From: an uncultured Candidatus Saccharibacteria bacterium
Lineage (GTDB): Bacteria > Patescibacteria > Saccharimonadia > Saccharimonadales > 2-12-FULL-41-12
Direction of reading: 5' to 3'
DNA length: 9,094 bases
NCBI GenBank assembly: GCA_946478995.1
Contig: CAMLDK010000033.1
Location: 1 to 9,094, forward strand
The notes under the pieces were generated by a model. The model saw only the letters and a program-made list of their open reading frames with translations, made no database searches and was not told where the DNA came from. Below, one piece after another: positions 1-6,643 of this stretch. Position 1 is the stretch's first letter; the number at the start of each line of letters is the position of its first letter. Position numbers and translations under genes: made by a program.

Positions 1-49
1 GCATAAGCAATTTTTATTTTGACAAAAACCTGCTAATGTAGCGTAAATG

Positions 50-77
50 TTAATAATCGTTTAAATTCTGTTAAAAT
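50..77 (+). promoter_or_regulatory. Candidate extended -10 promoter for the gene at 90
   Basis: An extended -10 element, TG-T-TAAAAT, lies at 69-77, with a weak -35 (TTAATA, 50-55) 16 nt upstream. The -10 ends 12 nt before the ATG at 90, so transcription would start around 84 and leave only a few untranslated bases. No Shine-Dalgarno is present. A consensus TTGACA also occurs at 19-24, but no good -10 follows it at the right distance. Confidence 0.45.
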
Positions 78-89
78 AGACTCTTAATT

Positions 90-1208
90 ATGCCACCACC
101 AAAAGAACTAGATCCTTCATTAAGACAGCAAAAAAAACAGCTTGAAGCTACTTGCGAAAGCTGGGGGGTCAGTTATGGCGACACGGTATTTTATTATGGC
201 GGCGAATTAGCCCGTCAGCAGGGCGAACAAGACCCGCTGCCGGAACTTGAAGTTCTACAAAACCTCGATCAGGTACCTATGGCTTTGCGGCCTAGTCCGG
301 CTTCAACCCGGGCTATAAGAGACAGAAGAGCTTATGCCGATGCTCTGCCGGGAGTTGCCAGAGACCTGCTGAAGGATCATGTAGAGGCCGAAGGCAGTCT
401 GATGGACTATTTGCCCGATGATCCTGAGCAATATCCAGGACAAGCGCCGATGCGGTTTTCTATCGCAGGAGAACGCCAGCCTAGGGAAAATACCGATTTT
501 GTAGCGAAAAATGTGGACCCAAGATACCCGGAAGCCATAGCCGAACTTAGCCGGGATCCGGGTACCCGCGACTCAATAAAAGAGGCAATAAAATTAATGA
601 AGCAAGGCCGAAGCATCTTGGGCATCACTTATCATGCGAAAGATATAATCGACACGGCAATAGCCTTAAAAATAGACCTGGATTTATTTGACGACCAGGG
701 CTTTGCTCCGGAAAAAACCGCCTTGGGTCTAAGCAAAGCTATCGCTTGGGGACAATATAACGTACCGAATCTTGGCAAGGTCGTAATGCTCAACACGGTC
801 GGCACTCTTGCTGACACGACTTATTTATTGCTGCCTAGAACCGAAGCGTCCAAGGGCGTAGTAGGCAAGTTGCCCGACAGCGAAGCAGATCGAAATAACA
901 GGGAAGCGGCAGAAGATAATAATGGTCTTTTAGCGGACGGGAACGCACTTGTTATGTGGTCTCCTATAGGCAGCACCCGCGGCGGCGGGGTTAGTGAAGG
1001 GACAGCCAGGCTTATGGCTCATGAGAATACGTATGTTATGCCGCTTTCACTGTGGCGGCTCGGTGATGAAATCAAAGCAAGGTGTTTGCCGCCAGTCAAG
1101 TTAAAAGATCCGTCCGAGGCCGATTCCCTCATGAGTTATTTCGCCAAAGATCTAAGCGACCTGGTACCGGATCAAGAGTTTATTTACACTCCGCACCGAA
1201 GCACTTAG
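90..1208 (+). CDS. Unknown protein, possibly a diverged glycerol-acyltransferase (PlsC-like) relative
   Basis: This is a soluble 372-residue protein with no signal peptide or membrane segment. I do not recognise residues 1-175, which are charged and proline-containing. Residues 176-330 resemble the layout of the PlsC/LPLAT acyltransferase fold. A ITYHAKDIID stretch (H182, D184, D187) could stand for the HX4D motif, although the His-Asp spacing is not canonical. LADGNALVMWSPIGSTR (about 281-297) recalls the LLkeG..l.iFPEGTRS block with Glu replaced, and SEGTARLMA followed by YVMPLSLW (302-322) recalls the KkGaarLA...vPvvPv block. If the assignment holds, the protein would act on acyl and glycerol-phosphate type substrates, but the altered motifs make activity uncertain. 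The start at 90 is the first ATG and sits just downstream of a -10 box. The next gene starts 16 bp after the stop. Confidence 0.85.
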   Translation: MPPPKELDPSLRQQKKQLEATCESWGVSYGDTVFYYGGELARQQGEQDPLPELEVLQNLDQVPMALRPSPASTRAIRDRRAYADALPGVARDLLKDHVEAEGSLMDYLPDDPEQYPGQAPMRFSIAGERQPRENTDFVAKNVDPRYPEAIAELSRDPGTRDSIKEAIKLMKQGRSILGITYHAKDIIDTAIALKIDLDLFDDQGFAPEKTALGLSKAIAWGQYNVPNLGKVVMLNTVGTLADTTYLLLPRTEASKGVVGKLPDSEADRNNREAAEDNNGLLADGNALVMWSPIGSTRGGGVSEGTARLMAHENTYVMPLSLWRLGDEIKARCLPPVKLKDPSEADSLMSYFAKDLSDLVPDQEFIYTPHRST

Positions 1209-1210
1209 GC

Positions 1211-1216
1211 TATAAT
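1211..1216 (+). promoter_or_regulatory. Consensus -10 box 8 nt before the ATG at 1225
   Basis: A perfect TATAAT lies in the 16-bp gap between the stop of the upstream gene (TAG, 1206-1208) and the ATG at 1225. With normal spacing, transcription would begin at or within a base or two of the A of ATG, giving a leaderless mRNA. No good -35 is seen at 16-19 nt and there is no Shine-Dalgarno. Confidence 0.5.
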
Positions 1217-1224
1217 GTCTTCAA

Positions 1225-1836
1225 ATGGCAACTATATACTGCAGCAAATGCGGCCGTCCGATTGAGGCAGAATCAAACTTTTGCCAATTTTGCGGTGCGG
1301 GCCAGAATAGTGCCAAAGCTTCCGCAAAGTCCCAAGAACTTTCAGTAGAGACCGGCGATCTGATACCCAGGCAGCATCTAAGCGGCCGGGCGGTATGGTC
1401 ATTCATGATAGGCTACACCACCTACACCGGCATAATTTTGCTTCTGCTTGTGCTGGGAGTAATCCTTAACCCGCTTATATTTATCTCGGCAATCGTATTC
1501 TATTTTTTTGCTCTTACCATTTTTGCGAGCTTGGTCCACGGTTATTTTTATTATGAGATCAATGAAACTGGCTTCAATATGGAATACGGAATCCTACAGA
1601 AACGGACTGTGAGTATACCTTTTGAAAAAATCCACAACGTAAATATCACAAGAAGTGTCATTGACCGGCTGTTAGGATTGGCGCGTATAGAGATAGAAAC
1701 CTCCGGCAGCAACCTTCATGAAAAGAACGCTCTTGGCGGAAACATAACTGCCGCCGAAGGCATGCTGCCCGGCCTGACGTTAAAGCAAGCCCAGAAAGTC
1801 CACGATGTATTGCTTAAATATTCCGACGGAGAATAA
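1225..1836 (+). CDS. Zinc-ribbon and PH-domain membrane protein
   Basis: The protein has 203 residues. An N-terminal zinc ribbon carries two CxxC knuckles (C6/C9 and C20/C23, the second being CQFCG). A linker leads to two hydrophobic membrane segments (about 58-80 and 84-106). Residues 107-197 then match the bacterial PH domain (bPH_2, formerly DUF304, as in YdbS/YdbT proteins): YYEINETGF, a GILQKRTVSIPFEKIHNV strand block, an IDRLLGLARIEIET helix-strand, and a closing amphipathic helix. The zinc ribbon and PH domain should face the cytoplasm, with a hairpin of two TM helices in the membrane. The exact role is unknown; members of this family are linked to membrane or envelope stress. The start is fixed by the zinc ribbon beginning at residue 6 and by the -10 box 8 nt upstream. 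Confidence 0.88.
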   Translation: MATIYCSKCGRPIEAESNFCQFCGAGQNSAKASAKSQELSVETGDLIPRQHLSGRAVWSFMIGYTTYTGIILLLLVLGVILNPLIFISAIVFYFFALTIFASLVHGYFYYEINETGFNMEYGILQKRTVSIPFEKIHNVNITRSVIDRLLGLARIEIETSGSNLHEKNALGGNITAAEGMLPGLTLKQAQKVHDVLLKYSDGE

Positions 1837-1841
1837 TCCGT
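1826..1841 (+). terminator. Weak hairpin over the stop codon at 1834
   Basis: ACGGA (1826-1830) and TCCGT (1837-1841) form a 5-bp stem around the TAA stop, followed by only a short TTTAAT. This could be a weak terminator, but the stem is short and the T-tract poor. Confidence 0.2.
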
Positions 1842-1888
1842 TTAATACATGTGTTAAACTAGCTTTAATACAAAACTAACGCTTATTA

Positions 1889-3715
1889 ATGGACCCAGAT
1901 TCACAGAACAAGCCCGACGAACAAAACACTTCTTCTCCGTCTCCCGGCGGCGTGATAAAGCCTGCGGACAGTCAAAGTCCGCTGGCGGCTCAGCCGCCGC
2001 AAACCGTCCAGCCAGCTGATTTGCCGCAGGTTTCAGCGCAAAATCCCGCGCCCGGACCGAAGCCGGATTTGCCGCAAAATCCGGACGGCAGCAAGCCTAT
2101 CTTTCCTTCGGATTCTTCAAGCCCGCCTTCCTCAGGCAGGGTTCTTAATAAGAAGCTGATTTTACTCATATTAATCCCATTGTTATTGGTACTCCTAGCT
2201 GCCGGCTACGTCTTTGGCTATTACATACCGAACCGGCCCGAGAACGCCTACAAAACCGGTTTGGACAGATCCGGCGATGCCTTGCAGATGATAGTAGATA
2301 AAGCTACCCAGCAGCAGACTTACGATAATTTCAAAAAATCAGAAATAACCGCCAATTTGGACATTAACTCCGGCGGCCAGAACGTAAAAGGTGATTTTAA
2401 GGCGAAATTTGACGGCTCCAAAATGGACACTGACCTAAACGTCAATTTTCCTAACGGCGATTCCCAGACAGCCAGTCTGGGCCTGAGTATCTTAAGCGAA
2501 AAGGCCGATGGCAAAGAATTCCCCGACACGTACTTTAATCTACGGGGAATCAAAGCTTTAGGAGTGGATCTGTTCTTGCCCGGCATCAACAAATATGACA
2601 ACAAGTGGGTTGAAATATCTTCGGACTATATAGCATCTTTGGCTAAACAATCAGGGGTAGAACCTAATCAGCCAGACAACACTGGCAATTACCCGACTTT
2701 TGATGAAATTTCATCCTTAATACGTGATGTTTACGGAGTGACAAACGAGTATGTTCTAACTTCCGATCCGAATAAAGCGGTTCTTGTGAATAAACAATAT
2801 CTGGGCAAAGAAGAAGTTGAAGGTGTAAACACTTTCCACTATGAGGTCGGGATAAACAAAGATCACTATAAAGCATACTGCGAAGCCGTTTCGAACGTTC
2901 TCTTAAACAGCCCGGCCCCTAAGAAGTTTCTGAACTTAAAAGACGAACAGATTGAACAGGAAAAACAAAAAATAGCTGAAAATTGCCAAAAAGATAGCGA
3001 ATCCATAAAAGATGAAGATACTTTTGAAATGTGGGTAGATACCAAATACAAGCTGATCAAAAAAGTTCGTATCTATTCGAGCAAAGAGAACAAAGGCGAG
3101 TATTACGAACTGGGACAGAATTACGACGGCAGCGATAAGGTCAGTCTGTTTTTTGCAACAGTCAGCGATAAGGGCGGATTTAGCTCAAAGACCACCATTA
3201 CAACCGATCTGAACGTAGGTGAGAGCAGCGGCGAGTTTACGTTCTCCGGCGGCACCGCTCCGGACAATTACGACGGCAAAGTTACGCTCAGCGCCAAGCC
3301 ATTAAGCGAAGATTTTACAATAACCAAACCAAGTAAAACCACCAGTATCGATAAAATCCTGAAAGAAATCGGAATTGACCCCAAGGCTCTAATTGCACTT
3401 TATGGCGGCAACCCGGCAGCAGACTTCGTTTCTGGCAACCAAGCTCAAAGCCAGGACGCTCAGATCAAATCAAATGTAAATGCCGTCTATTCGCATTTAG
3501 AAGTTTATTTTGCGGAGAATGCAATCTACCCTACAAGCTCCCAACTTAACGACCAGTCTTGGCAGGCAAGCAATATGTCTGGTTTTAACGCGGATTTCTT
3601 GTCTGGAGTCGAGTATAACCCTTCTGATTGCAATGATAACGGCTGCTTAAAATATACTCTTAGCGCCAAGCTTAGCGATGGAAGTACGTTTGAAAAAACC
3701 GGCTCTAATAATTAG
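1889..3715 (+). CDS. Large single-pass surface protein with pilin-like C-terminal domain
   Basis: The protein has 608 residues. The N-terminal 85 residues are a low-complexity Pro/Ser/Gln/Asp tail, presumably cytoplasmic. A basic RVLNKK motif is followed by one strong membrane helix (about 90-112), so the remainder should be outside the cell. Residues about 115-480 are beta-rich with repeated short Asp/Gly/Lys strands, and loosely recall LppX/LprG-type lipoprotein folds, but I cannot assign a family. Residues 523-608 look like the C-terminal half of a type IV pilin/GspG pseudopilin: a helix with HLEVYFAENAIYPTSSQL, then LKYTLSAKLSDGSTF, with a Cys pair (C581, C586) likely to form a disulfide. 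No prepilin peptidase site is present, so it is not itself a pilin. The ATG at 1889 has no Shine-Dalgarno; a possible TG-T-TAAACT -10 lies at 1852-1860. It may be co-transcribed with the acylphosphatase 9 bp downstream. Confidence 0.87.
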   Translation: MDPDSQNKPDEQNTSSPSPGGVIKPADSQSPLAAQPPQTVQPADLPQVSAQNPAPGPKPDLPQNPDGSKPIFPSDSSSPPSSGRVLNKKLILLILIPLLLVLLAAGYVFGYYIPNRPENAYKTGLDRSGDALQMIVDKATQQQTYDNFKKSEITANLDINSGGQNVKGDFKAKFDGSKMDTDLNVNFPNGDSQTASLGLSILSEKADGKEFPDTYFNLRGIKALGVDLFLPGINKYDNKWVEISSDYIASLAKQSGVEPNQPDNTGNYPTFDEISSLIRDVYGVTNEYVLTSDPNKAVLVNKQYLGKEEVEGVNTFHYEVGINKDHYKAYCEAVSNVLLNSPAPKKFLNLKDEQIEQEKQKIAENCQKDSESIKDEDTFEMWVDTKYKLIKKVRIYSSKENKGEYYELGQNYDGSDKVSLFFATVSDKGGFSSKTTITTDLNVGESSGEFTFSGGTAPDNYDGKVTLSAKPLSEDFTITKPSKTTSIDKILKEIGIDPKALIALYGGNPAADFVSGNQAQSQDAQIKSNVNAVYSHLEVYFAENAIYPTSSQLNDQSWQASNMSGFNADFLSGVEYNPSDCNDNGCLKYTLSAKLSDGSTFEKTGSNN

Positions 3716-3726
3716 CTAAAGCTAAT
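3711..3726 (+). promoter_or_regulatory. Hairpin linking a stop codon to the next start codon
   Basis: ATTAGC (3711-3716), a 4-nt loop and GCTAAT (3721-3726) form a 6-bp stem. It contains the TAG stop of the surface-protein gene (3713-3715) and the first two bases of the acylphosphatase ATG (3725). Ribosomes finishing the first gene would open it, which fits translational coupling. This is inference; the stem is AT-rich and short. Confidence 0.25.
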
Positions 3727-3991
3727 GAAGCATTTTAATATCAAGGTTTCCGGTAAAGTCCAGGGCGTATGGTTTCGGCGAAGTACGTTTCAAAAGGCAA
3801 ATGAACTGGGTGTTTTTGGCACGGTTAAGAACATGCCCGATGGCAGCGTGGAGATACGAGCGGAGGGCGAGGAAACAGCTTTACAGAAACTCCTTGACTG
3901 GTGCAGAAACGGTCCGGAGCATGCCGCTGTTGAAGATGTAACTTACAGCGAAGAGGGATTTCAAGGCTATAAGGACTTCTCTATTTCTTAA
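3725..3991 (+). CDS. acyP: Acylphosphatase
   Basis: This 88-residue cytoplasmic enzyme is of normal length for the family. It hydrolyses the carboxyl-phosphate bond of acyl phosphates such as acetyl-phosphate, carbamoyl-phosphate or 1,3-bisphosphoglycerate. Signature 1 is VSGKVQGVWFRR (8-19), where R18 matches the phosphate-binding catalytic Arg. Signature 2 is GTVKNMPDGSVEI (32-44), where N36 matches the catalytic Asn that positions water. The family's WC..GP..A.V block follows at about 69-79. There is no Shine-Dalgarno; the start follows the previous stop by 9 bp and lies in a small hairpin, so translation is probably coupled to the surface-protein gene. The 3' end overlaps the convergent MFS gene by 11 bp. 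The function is well supported, although the physiological substrate cannot be told from sequence. Confidence 0.96.
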   Translation: MKHFNIKVSGKVQGVWFRRSTFQKANELGVFGTVKNMPDGSVEIRAEGEETALQKLLDWCRNGPEHAAVEDVTYSEEGFQGYKDFSIS

Positions 3992-5264
3992 ATTCTTCGG
4001 CAACATCCGCTTCAGAATCTTCGGCAGATTTTTTAATAGGGTCGGACTCGGCTTTCTCTTTCCGTGCCAGCAGCATGAACGGCACGGCAAATGCGCTTAT
4101 AACGCCGCTGACCATATAGGAGGCTGAATAGCTGTAAAAATCCGCTACTTTACCAAGCGCCGGCTGGAAGATAACGCCGCCGCTGGAACCGATCATCGAA
4201 TCGAAAGACAGAACGGTCGCCCGCTGCTTGGACGGAATTACGCCGTTAAGATAAGTCTGGCGTATCGGCATCTCAGCGGCAAAAATCAGCGCCCAAAGTA
4301 CTATCAAAATTATCGCCACCCAGAATATATTGACGAAGCCGAAGCTGAATAACAGAAGCGCACTCGAAACCGTACCCAGGGTTAAGATAGAAGTCCGGCG
4401 CTTGAAGAGCGTAACGAACTTTGGTACGAACAATCCGCCGAGTATCTGCGCGCCGGCTATTATCGCCGCCACCAAGCCGGCTATGCTATACGCATCAGGG
4501 TCGCCGTAAAGGTTTAGAAGATACGGCTGCATGGCATAAAAAGCATAGAACCCTACGCCGGACGTAAACGGCGCGGCCAGCATTATCCAGCGGACTTTGC
4601 GGTTCTTGATACCGTATTCGACGGATTTGTCAAAAATCCTTTTTATTTCCTTGATCGGCTGTTTGGATTTTTCCGGAGTGAAGCCGATATCGCGCATCAC
4701 AAAAAACGCGAATAGGAAGCTCAGGCCAAGTATCGCCGCACGGAGTATATACGGAACGCCCAAATTGCTTGCCTGGGCGATCAGTCCGCCGGCTACCGAA
4801 CCGCCCAGCATAGCTATACCGCCGGCGATCTGGCCCTTGGCAAAAACATTTTCCAAGTTACCCTTGAACTTTGTAAAGTGCATGGCATCAACCAGCCAGG
4901 CTTCAACCGCTCCGGAAAAGAAAGTAAAGCCCAGCCCGAGCAGCACGGAGCTGGCTATCCATCCCCAAAAAGGCCCGTTTATTTCCCACATTAATAAATA
5001 CAGAGCTGTCGACGCGCTCAAGGTTATGGTCCCCAGCAGGAAAGAAGTCCGCCGCCCGCGGCTGTCGGCGACTATGCCTGTCGGAACTTCAAACAACAGC
5101 TGTCCGGCCGTGAAAAAAGCATTTGCCGCGAACGCCTGGGTATTTGAAAGCCCGGCGTCAAGCAGGAAAAGGGTATTGATTCCCCATATCAAGGAAGCGG
5201 CCAGCGTATTAAGCAGAGTCAGCGTCAAATATATACGTTGTATGCGTCTGGCCTCGCTATTCAT
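3981..5264 (-). CDS. MFS transporter, probable drug or metabolite exporter
   Basis: This 427-residue inner-membrane protein has the 12-helix pattern of the major facilitator superfamily. After TM2 comes EVPTGIVADSRGRR (59-72), the classic motif A (G-x-x-x-D-x-x-G-R-R) in the loop between TM2 and TM3. A longer charged cytoplasmic loop at about 191-225 separates the two six-helix halves. Another conserved-looking stretch, RQTYLNGVIPSKQRATVLSF (335-354), is typical of the exporter-like subgroup related to putative tetracycline/multidrug MFS proteins; the substrate cannot be assigned. The C-terminus is a charged tail. A TACAAT -10 sits 6 nt before the ATG (complement of 5262-5264), implying a leaderless message. 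The gene is divergent from metK and convergent with acyP, and no terminator separates it from acyP. Confidence 0.93.
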   Translation of the reverse strand: MNSEARRIQRIYLTLTLLNTLAASLIWGINTLFLLDAGLSNTQAFAANAFFTAGQLLFEVPTGIVADSRGRRTSFLLGTITLSASTALYLLMWEINGPFWGWIASSVLLGLGFTFFSGAVEAWLVDAMHFTKFKGNLENVFAKGQIAGGIAMLGGSVAGGLIAQASNLGVPYILRAAILGLSFLFAFFVMRDIGFTPEKSKQPIKEIKRIFDKSVEYGIKNRKVRWIMLAAPFTSGVGFYAFYAMQPYLLNLYGDPDAYSIAGLVAAIIAGAQILGGLFVPKFVTLFKRRTSILTLGTVSSALLLFSFGFVNIFWVAIILIVLWALIFAAEMPIRQTYLNGVIPSKQRATVLSFDSMIGSSGGVIFQPALGKVADFYSYSASYMVSGVISAFAVPFMLLARKEKAESDPIKKSAEDSEADVAEEFKK

Positions 5265-5270
5265 ATTCGA

Positions 5271-5279
5271 ATTGTATCA
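5271..5279 (-). promoter_or_regulatory. Extended -10 promoter of the MFS gene
   Basis: On the minus strand, TG-A-TACAAT (5279 down to 5271) is an extended -10 element that matches TATAAT at five of six positions. It ends 6 nt before the ATG at 5264, so transcription would start at or very near the start codon. No -35 of quality is seen, which is common with an extended -10. Confidence 0.5.
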
Positions 5280-5306
5280 AATAATATCTTCCCAGGCTCA
5301 ATCTTA

Positions 5307-5335
5307 TTGCCAGGCTGCTTCTTACATGCTAAATT
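5307..5335 (+). promoter_or_regulatory. Promoter of the metK leader
   Basis: TTGCCA (5307-5312) and TAAATT (5330-5335) are separated by 17 nt, and a TG one base before the -10 makes it an extended element. Transcription would start near 5342, about 16 nt before the riboswitch aptamer. This is one of the better-formed promoters in the window. Confidence 0.6.
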
Positions 5336-5357
5336 AAAGACCGTTAACAATTAGATA

Positions 5358-5462
5358 GATATAAAGAGCGCGGGGAGAGATCTAGCTCAACGAACCGCCA
5401 GCAACCCGGATAATGCCGGGTGCTCCGCCTAGACCGCTTTATTAGTCAAGCGGGAAGATATC
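5358..5462 (+). promoter_or_regulatory. SAM-I (S-box) riboswitch aptamer upstream of metK
   Basis: All parts of the S-box fold can be drawn. P1 is GATAT (5358-5362) with ATATC (5458-5462). P2 is GCGG (5370-5373) with CCGC (5395-5398), plus an inner GAG/CTC stem (5375-5377 with 5386-5388) and a kink-turn-like AACGAA side (5389-5394). P3 starts with the hallmark GCAACC (5401-5406) and returns as GGTGC (5419-5423), enclosing CCCGG/CCGGG (5405-5409 with 5416-5420). P4 is CCGCTT (5434-5439) with AAGCGG (5448-5453). The P2 loop TCTA (5381-5384) can pair with TAGA (5430-5433), the conserved pseudoknot. The aptamer is 105 nt, typical of the class, and its placement before a SAM synthetase gene gives direct product feedback. 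A SAM-I/IV variant is the main alternative subclass. Confidence 0.92.
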
Positions 5463-5474
5463 ACTTTTGCGATC

Positions 5475-5511
5475 ATCCTTTCCGCTAAGTTCATGGCAGA
5501 AAGGATTTTTT
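5475..5511 (+). terminator. Riboswitch expression platform: terminator hairpin that also hides the metK Shine-Dalgarno
   Basis: ATCCTTTC (5475-5482) pairs perfectly with GAAAGGAT (5499-5506), with a possible GC/GC extension inside, followed directly by a T-run (5506-5511). That is an intrinsic terminator ending one base before the metK ATG. The 3' arm is also the ribosome-binding site: AGAAAGGA (5498-5505) is complementary to the 3' tail of 16S rRNA and lies 7 nt from the ATG. The alternative fold would pair GGAAGAT (5453-5459) with 5475-5483 (two bases bulged), opening P1 and freeing the Shine-Dalgarno. The expected outcome is expression off when SAM is bound. Confidence 0.8.
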
Positions 5512-5512
5512 A

Positions 5513-6622
5513 ATGCCCAAGGACCACAAGTTATTCACCAGCGAATCCGTCTGTGCCGGCCATCCGGACAAGATATGCGATATCATCAGCGATGCTATTT
5601 TGGATGAAGTCCTCCGTCAGGACCGGTTTTCCAGGACGGCGATCGAGACGGTCGTAGGCGAGAATCAGATCAGTCTTTTCGGCGAAATCCATACCAAGGC
5701 CAAGCTTGACTGTGAAGCCCTGGTCAGGAGTAAGATCGCTGAGCTTGGCTACAACAGACCTGAATGGAAGTTTTCCGACAAATCCAACTTTTCCAGTTTT
5801 CTTCATGAACAATCGCCGGAAATTTCAGCGGGCGTTGATCCGGGCGGCGCCGGCGACCAGGGCATAATGTTCGGCTATGCCGTAAAGGACTCGAAAGAGC
5901 TAATGCCCATGCCCATAGTCGTCGCCCACGCTTTGACGAAGAGAATAGACCGGTGCAGGAAAGACAAAATTCTTGAATGGCTACGGCCGGATGGCAAGGC
6001 CCAGGTGACCATTAAATATGTGGCGAATAAACCGGTTGCCGCGGAAAAAACAGTTCTGGCTTTAGCCCACAGCGAAGAGATCGGTCCTGATGAAGTCTAT
6101 AAGCAAGCCATAGAACATATCATCAAGCCGGTTATAGAAAGCTTCGGATTGGATCTTAATAAGTCAGGCATAGTTGTGAACGGCACCGGCGTCTGGCATA
6201 TACCCGGGCCGGAATCTGATGCCGGGCTAACCGGACGCAAAATCGTGGTTGACACATACGGCGGATATGCCAGGGTCGGCGGCGGGGCTCTATCCGGCAA
6301 AGATCCGACCAAAGTCGACCGGTCCGGGGCGTACGCTGCCCGCTATATAGCCAAGAACGTCGTGGCAAAAGGCATGGCAGATGAATGCGAAGTGGCCTTG
6401 GCTTATGTCATAGGCCAGCCGAGGCCGCTGATGCAGACCATCGAAACTTTCGGTTCGGCGCTAGCGGACGATAAAGAAATAGAAGAGTTCGCCGCCGGTT
6501 TGCTCGATACGTCAGTCAGGGGAATCATCGACGGTCTGGACCTGAGAAGACCAATATATTCCCGGACATCTGTCTACGGCCACTTCGGCAAACCGGAATT
6601 ACCGTGGGAAAAAGTTGGCTAG
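5513..6622 (+). CDS. metK: S-adenosylmethionine synthetase (methionine adenosyltransferase)
   Basis: The enzyme makes SAM from ATP and methionine in the cytoplasm, releasing phosphate and diphosphate. It has 369 residues, slightly shorter than the usual 380-400. Aligning by eye to E. coli MetK: FTSESVCAGHPDK carries His17 and Asp19 (Mg/ATP), Glu45 and Glu58 (K+ and methionine sites), GAGDQGIMFGYA carries Gln116, RPDGKAQV carries the ATP-binding DGK (160-162), and DAGLTGRKIVVDTYGG carries Asp236, Arg242 and Lys243. GGGALSGKDPTKVDRSGAYAARY carries Lys263 and Lys267. An oddity is TGVWHIPGP (225-233) in place of the usual TGRFVIGGP, so the ATP-contacting Arg is Val227; the His of ARHGGG is also Val. 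The protein ends with the family's PWEKV block. Translation starts at the ATG 7 nt after a strong Shine-Dalgarno that is controlled by the upstream SAM riboswitch. Confidence 0.97.
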   Translation: MPKDHKLFTSESVCAGHPDKICDIISDAILDEVLRQDRFSRTAIETVVGENQISLFGEIHTKAKLDCEALVRSKIAELGYNRPEWKFSDKSNFSSFLHEQSPEISAGVDPGGAGDQGIMFGYAVKDSKELMPMPIVVAHALTKRIDRCRKDKILEWLRPDGKAQVTIKYVANKPVAAEKTVLALAHSEEIGPDEVYKQAIEHIIKPVIESFGLDLNKSGIVVNGTGVWHIPGPESDAGLTGRKIVVDTYGGYARVGGGALSGKDPTKVDRSGAYAARYIAKNVVAKGMADECEVALAYVIGQPRPLMQTIETFGSALADDKEIEEFAAGLLDTSVRGIIDGLDLRRPIYSRTSVYGHFGKPELPWEKVG

Positions 6623-6627
6623 CATTG

Positions 6628-6633
6628 TACAAT
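6628..6633 (+). promoter_or_regulatory. Candidate -10 box of corA
   Basis: TACAAT (five of six consensus positions) lies in the 21-bp gap between metK and corA, ending 10 nt before the ATG at 6644. The leader would be only about 3-4 nt. TGGGAA at 6605-6610 is at -35 distance (17 nt) but is a poor match. There is no Shine-Dalgarno, so corA may have its own leaderless message in addition to any read-through from metK. Confidence 0.4.
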
Positions 6634-6643
6634 TATCTGTAAG

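Noticed and set aside
19..48. TTGACA at 19-24 as the -35 of a promoter for the first gene
   Set aside because: No hexamer at 16-19 nt spacing matches TATAAT at more than three positions; the extended -10 at 69-77 is a better candidate.
1082..1348. Plus-strand 88-codon frame across the junction of the first two genes
   Set aside because: It overlaps two better-supported genes in another frame and has no motif or initiation signal.
1854..1868. TTAAA/TTTAA inverted repeat before the surface-protein gene as an operator
   Set aside because: A 5-bp AT-only repeat in an AT-rich gap is expected by chance.
4597..5337. Plus-strand open frame of 246 codons opposite the MFS gene
   Set aside because: It lies wholly antisense to a clear 12-TM transporter with motif A, shows no protein-like domain, and would run through the MFS promoter and metK upstream region. 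It is a shadow.
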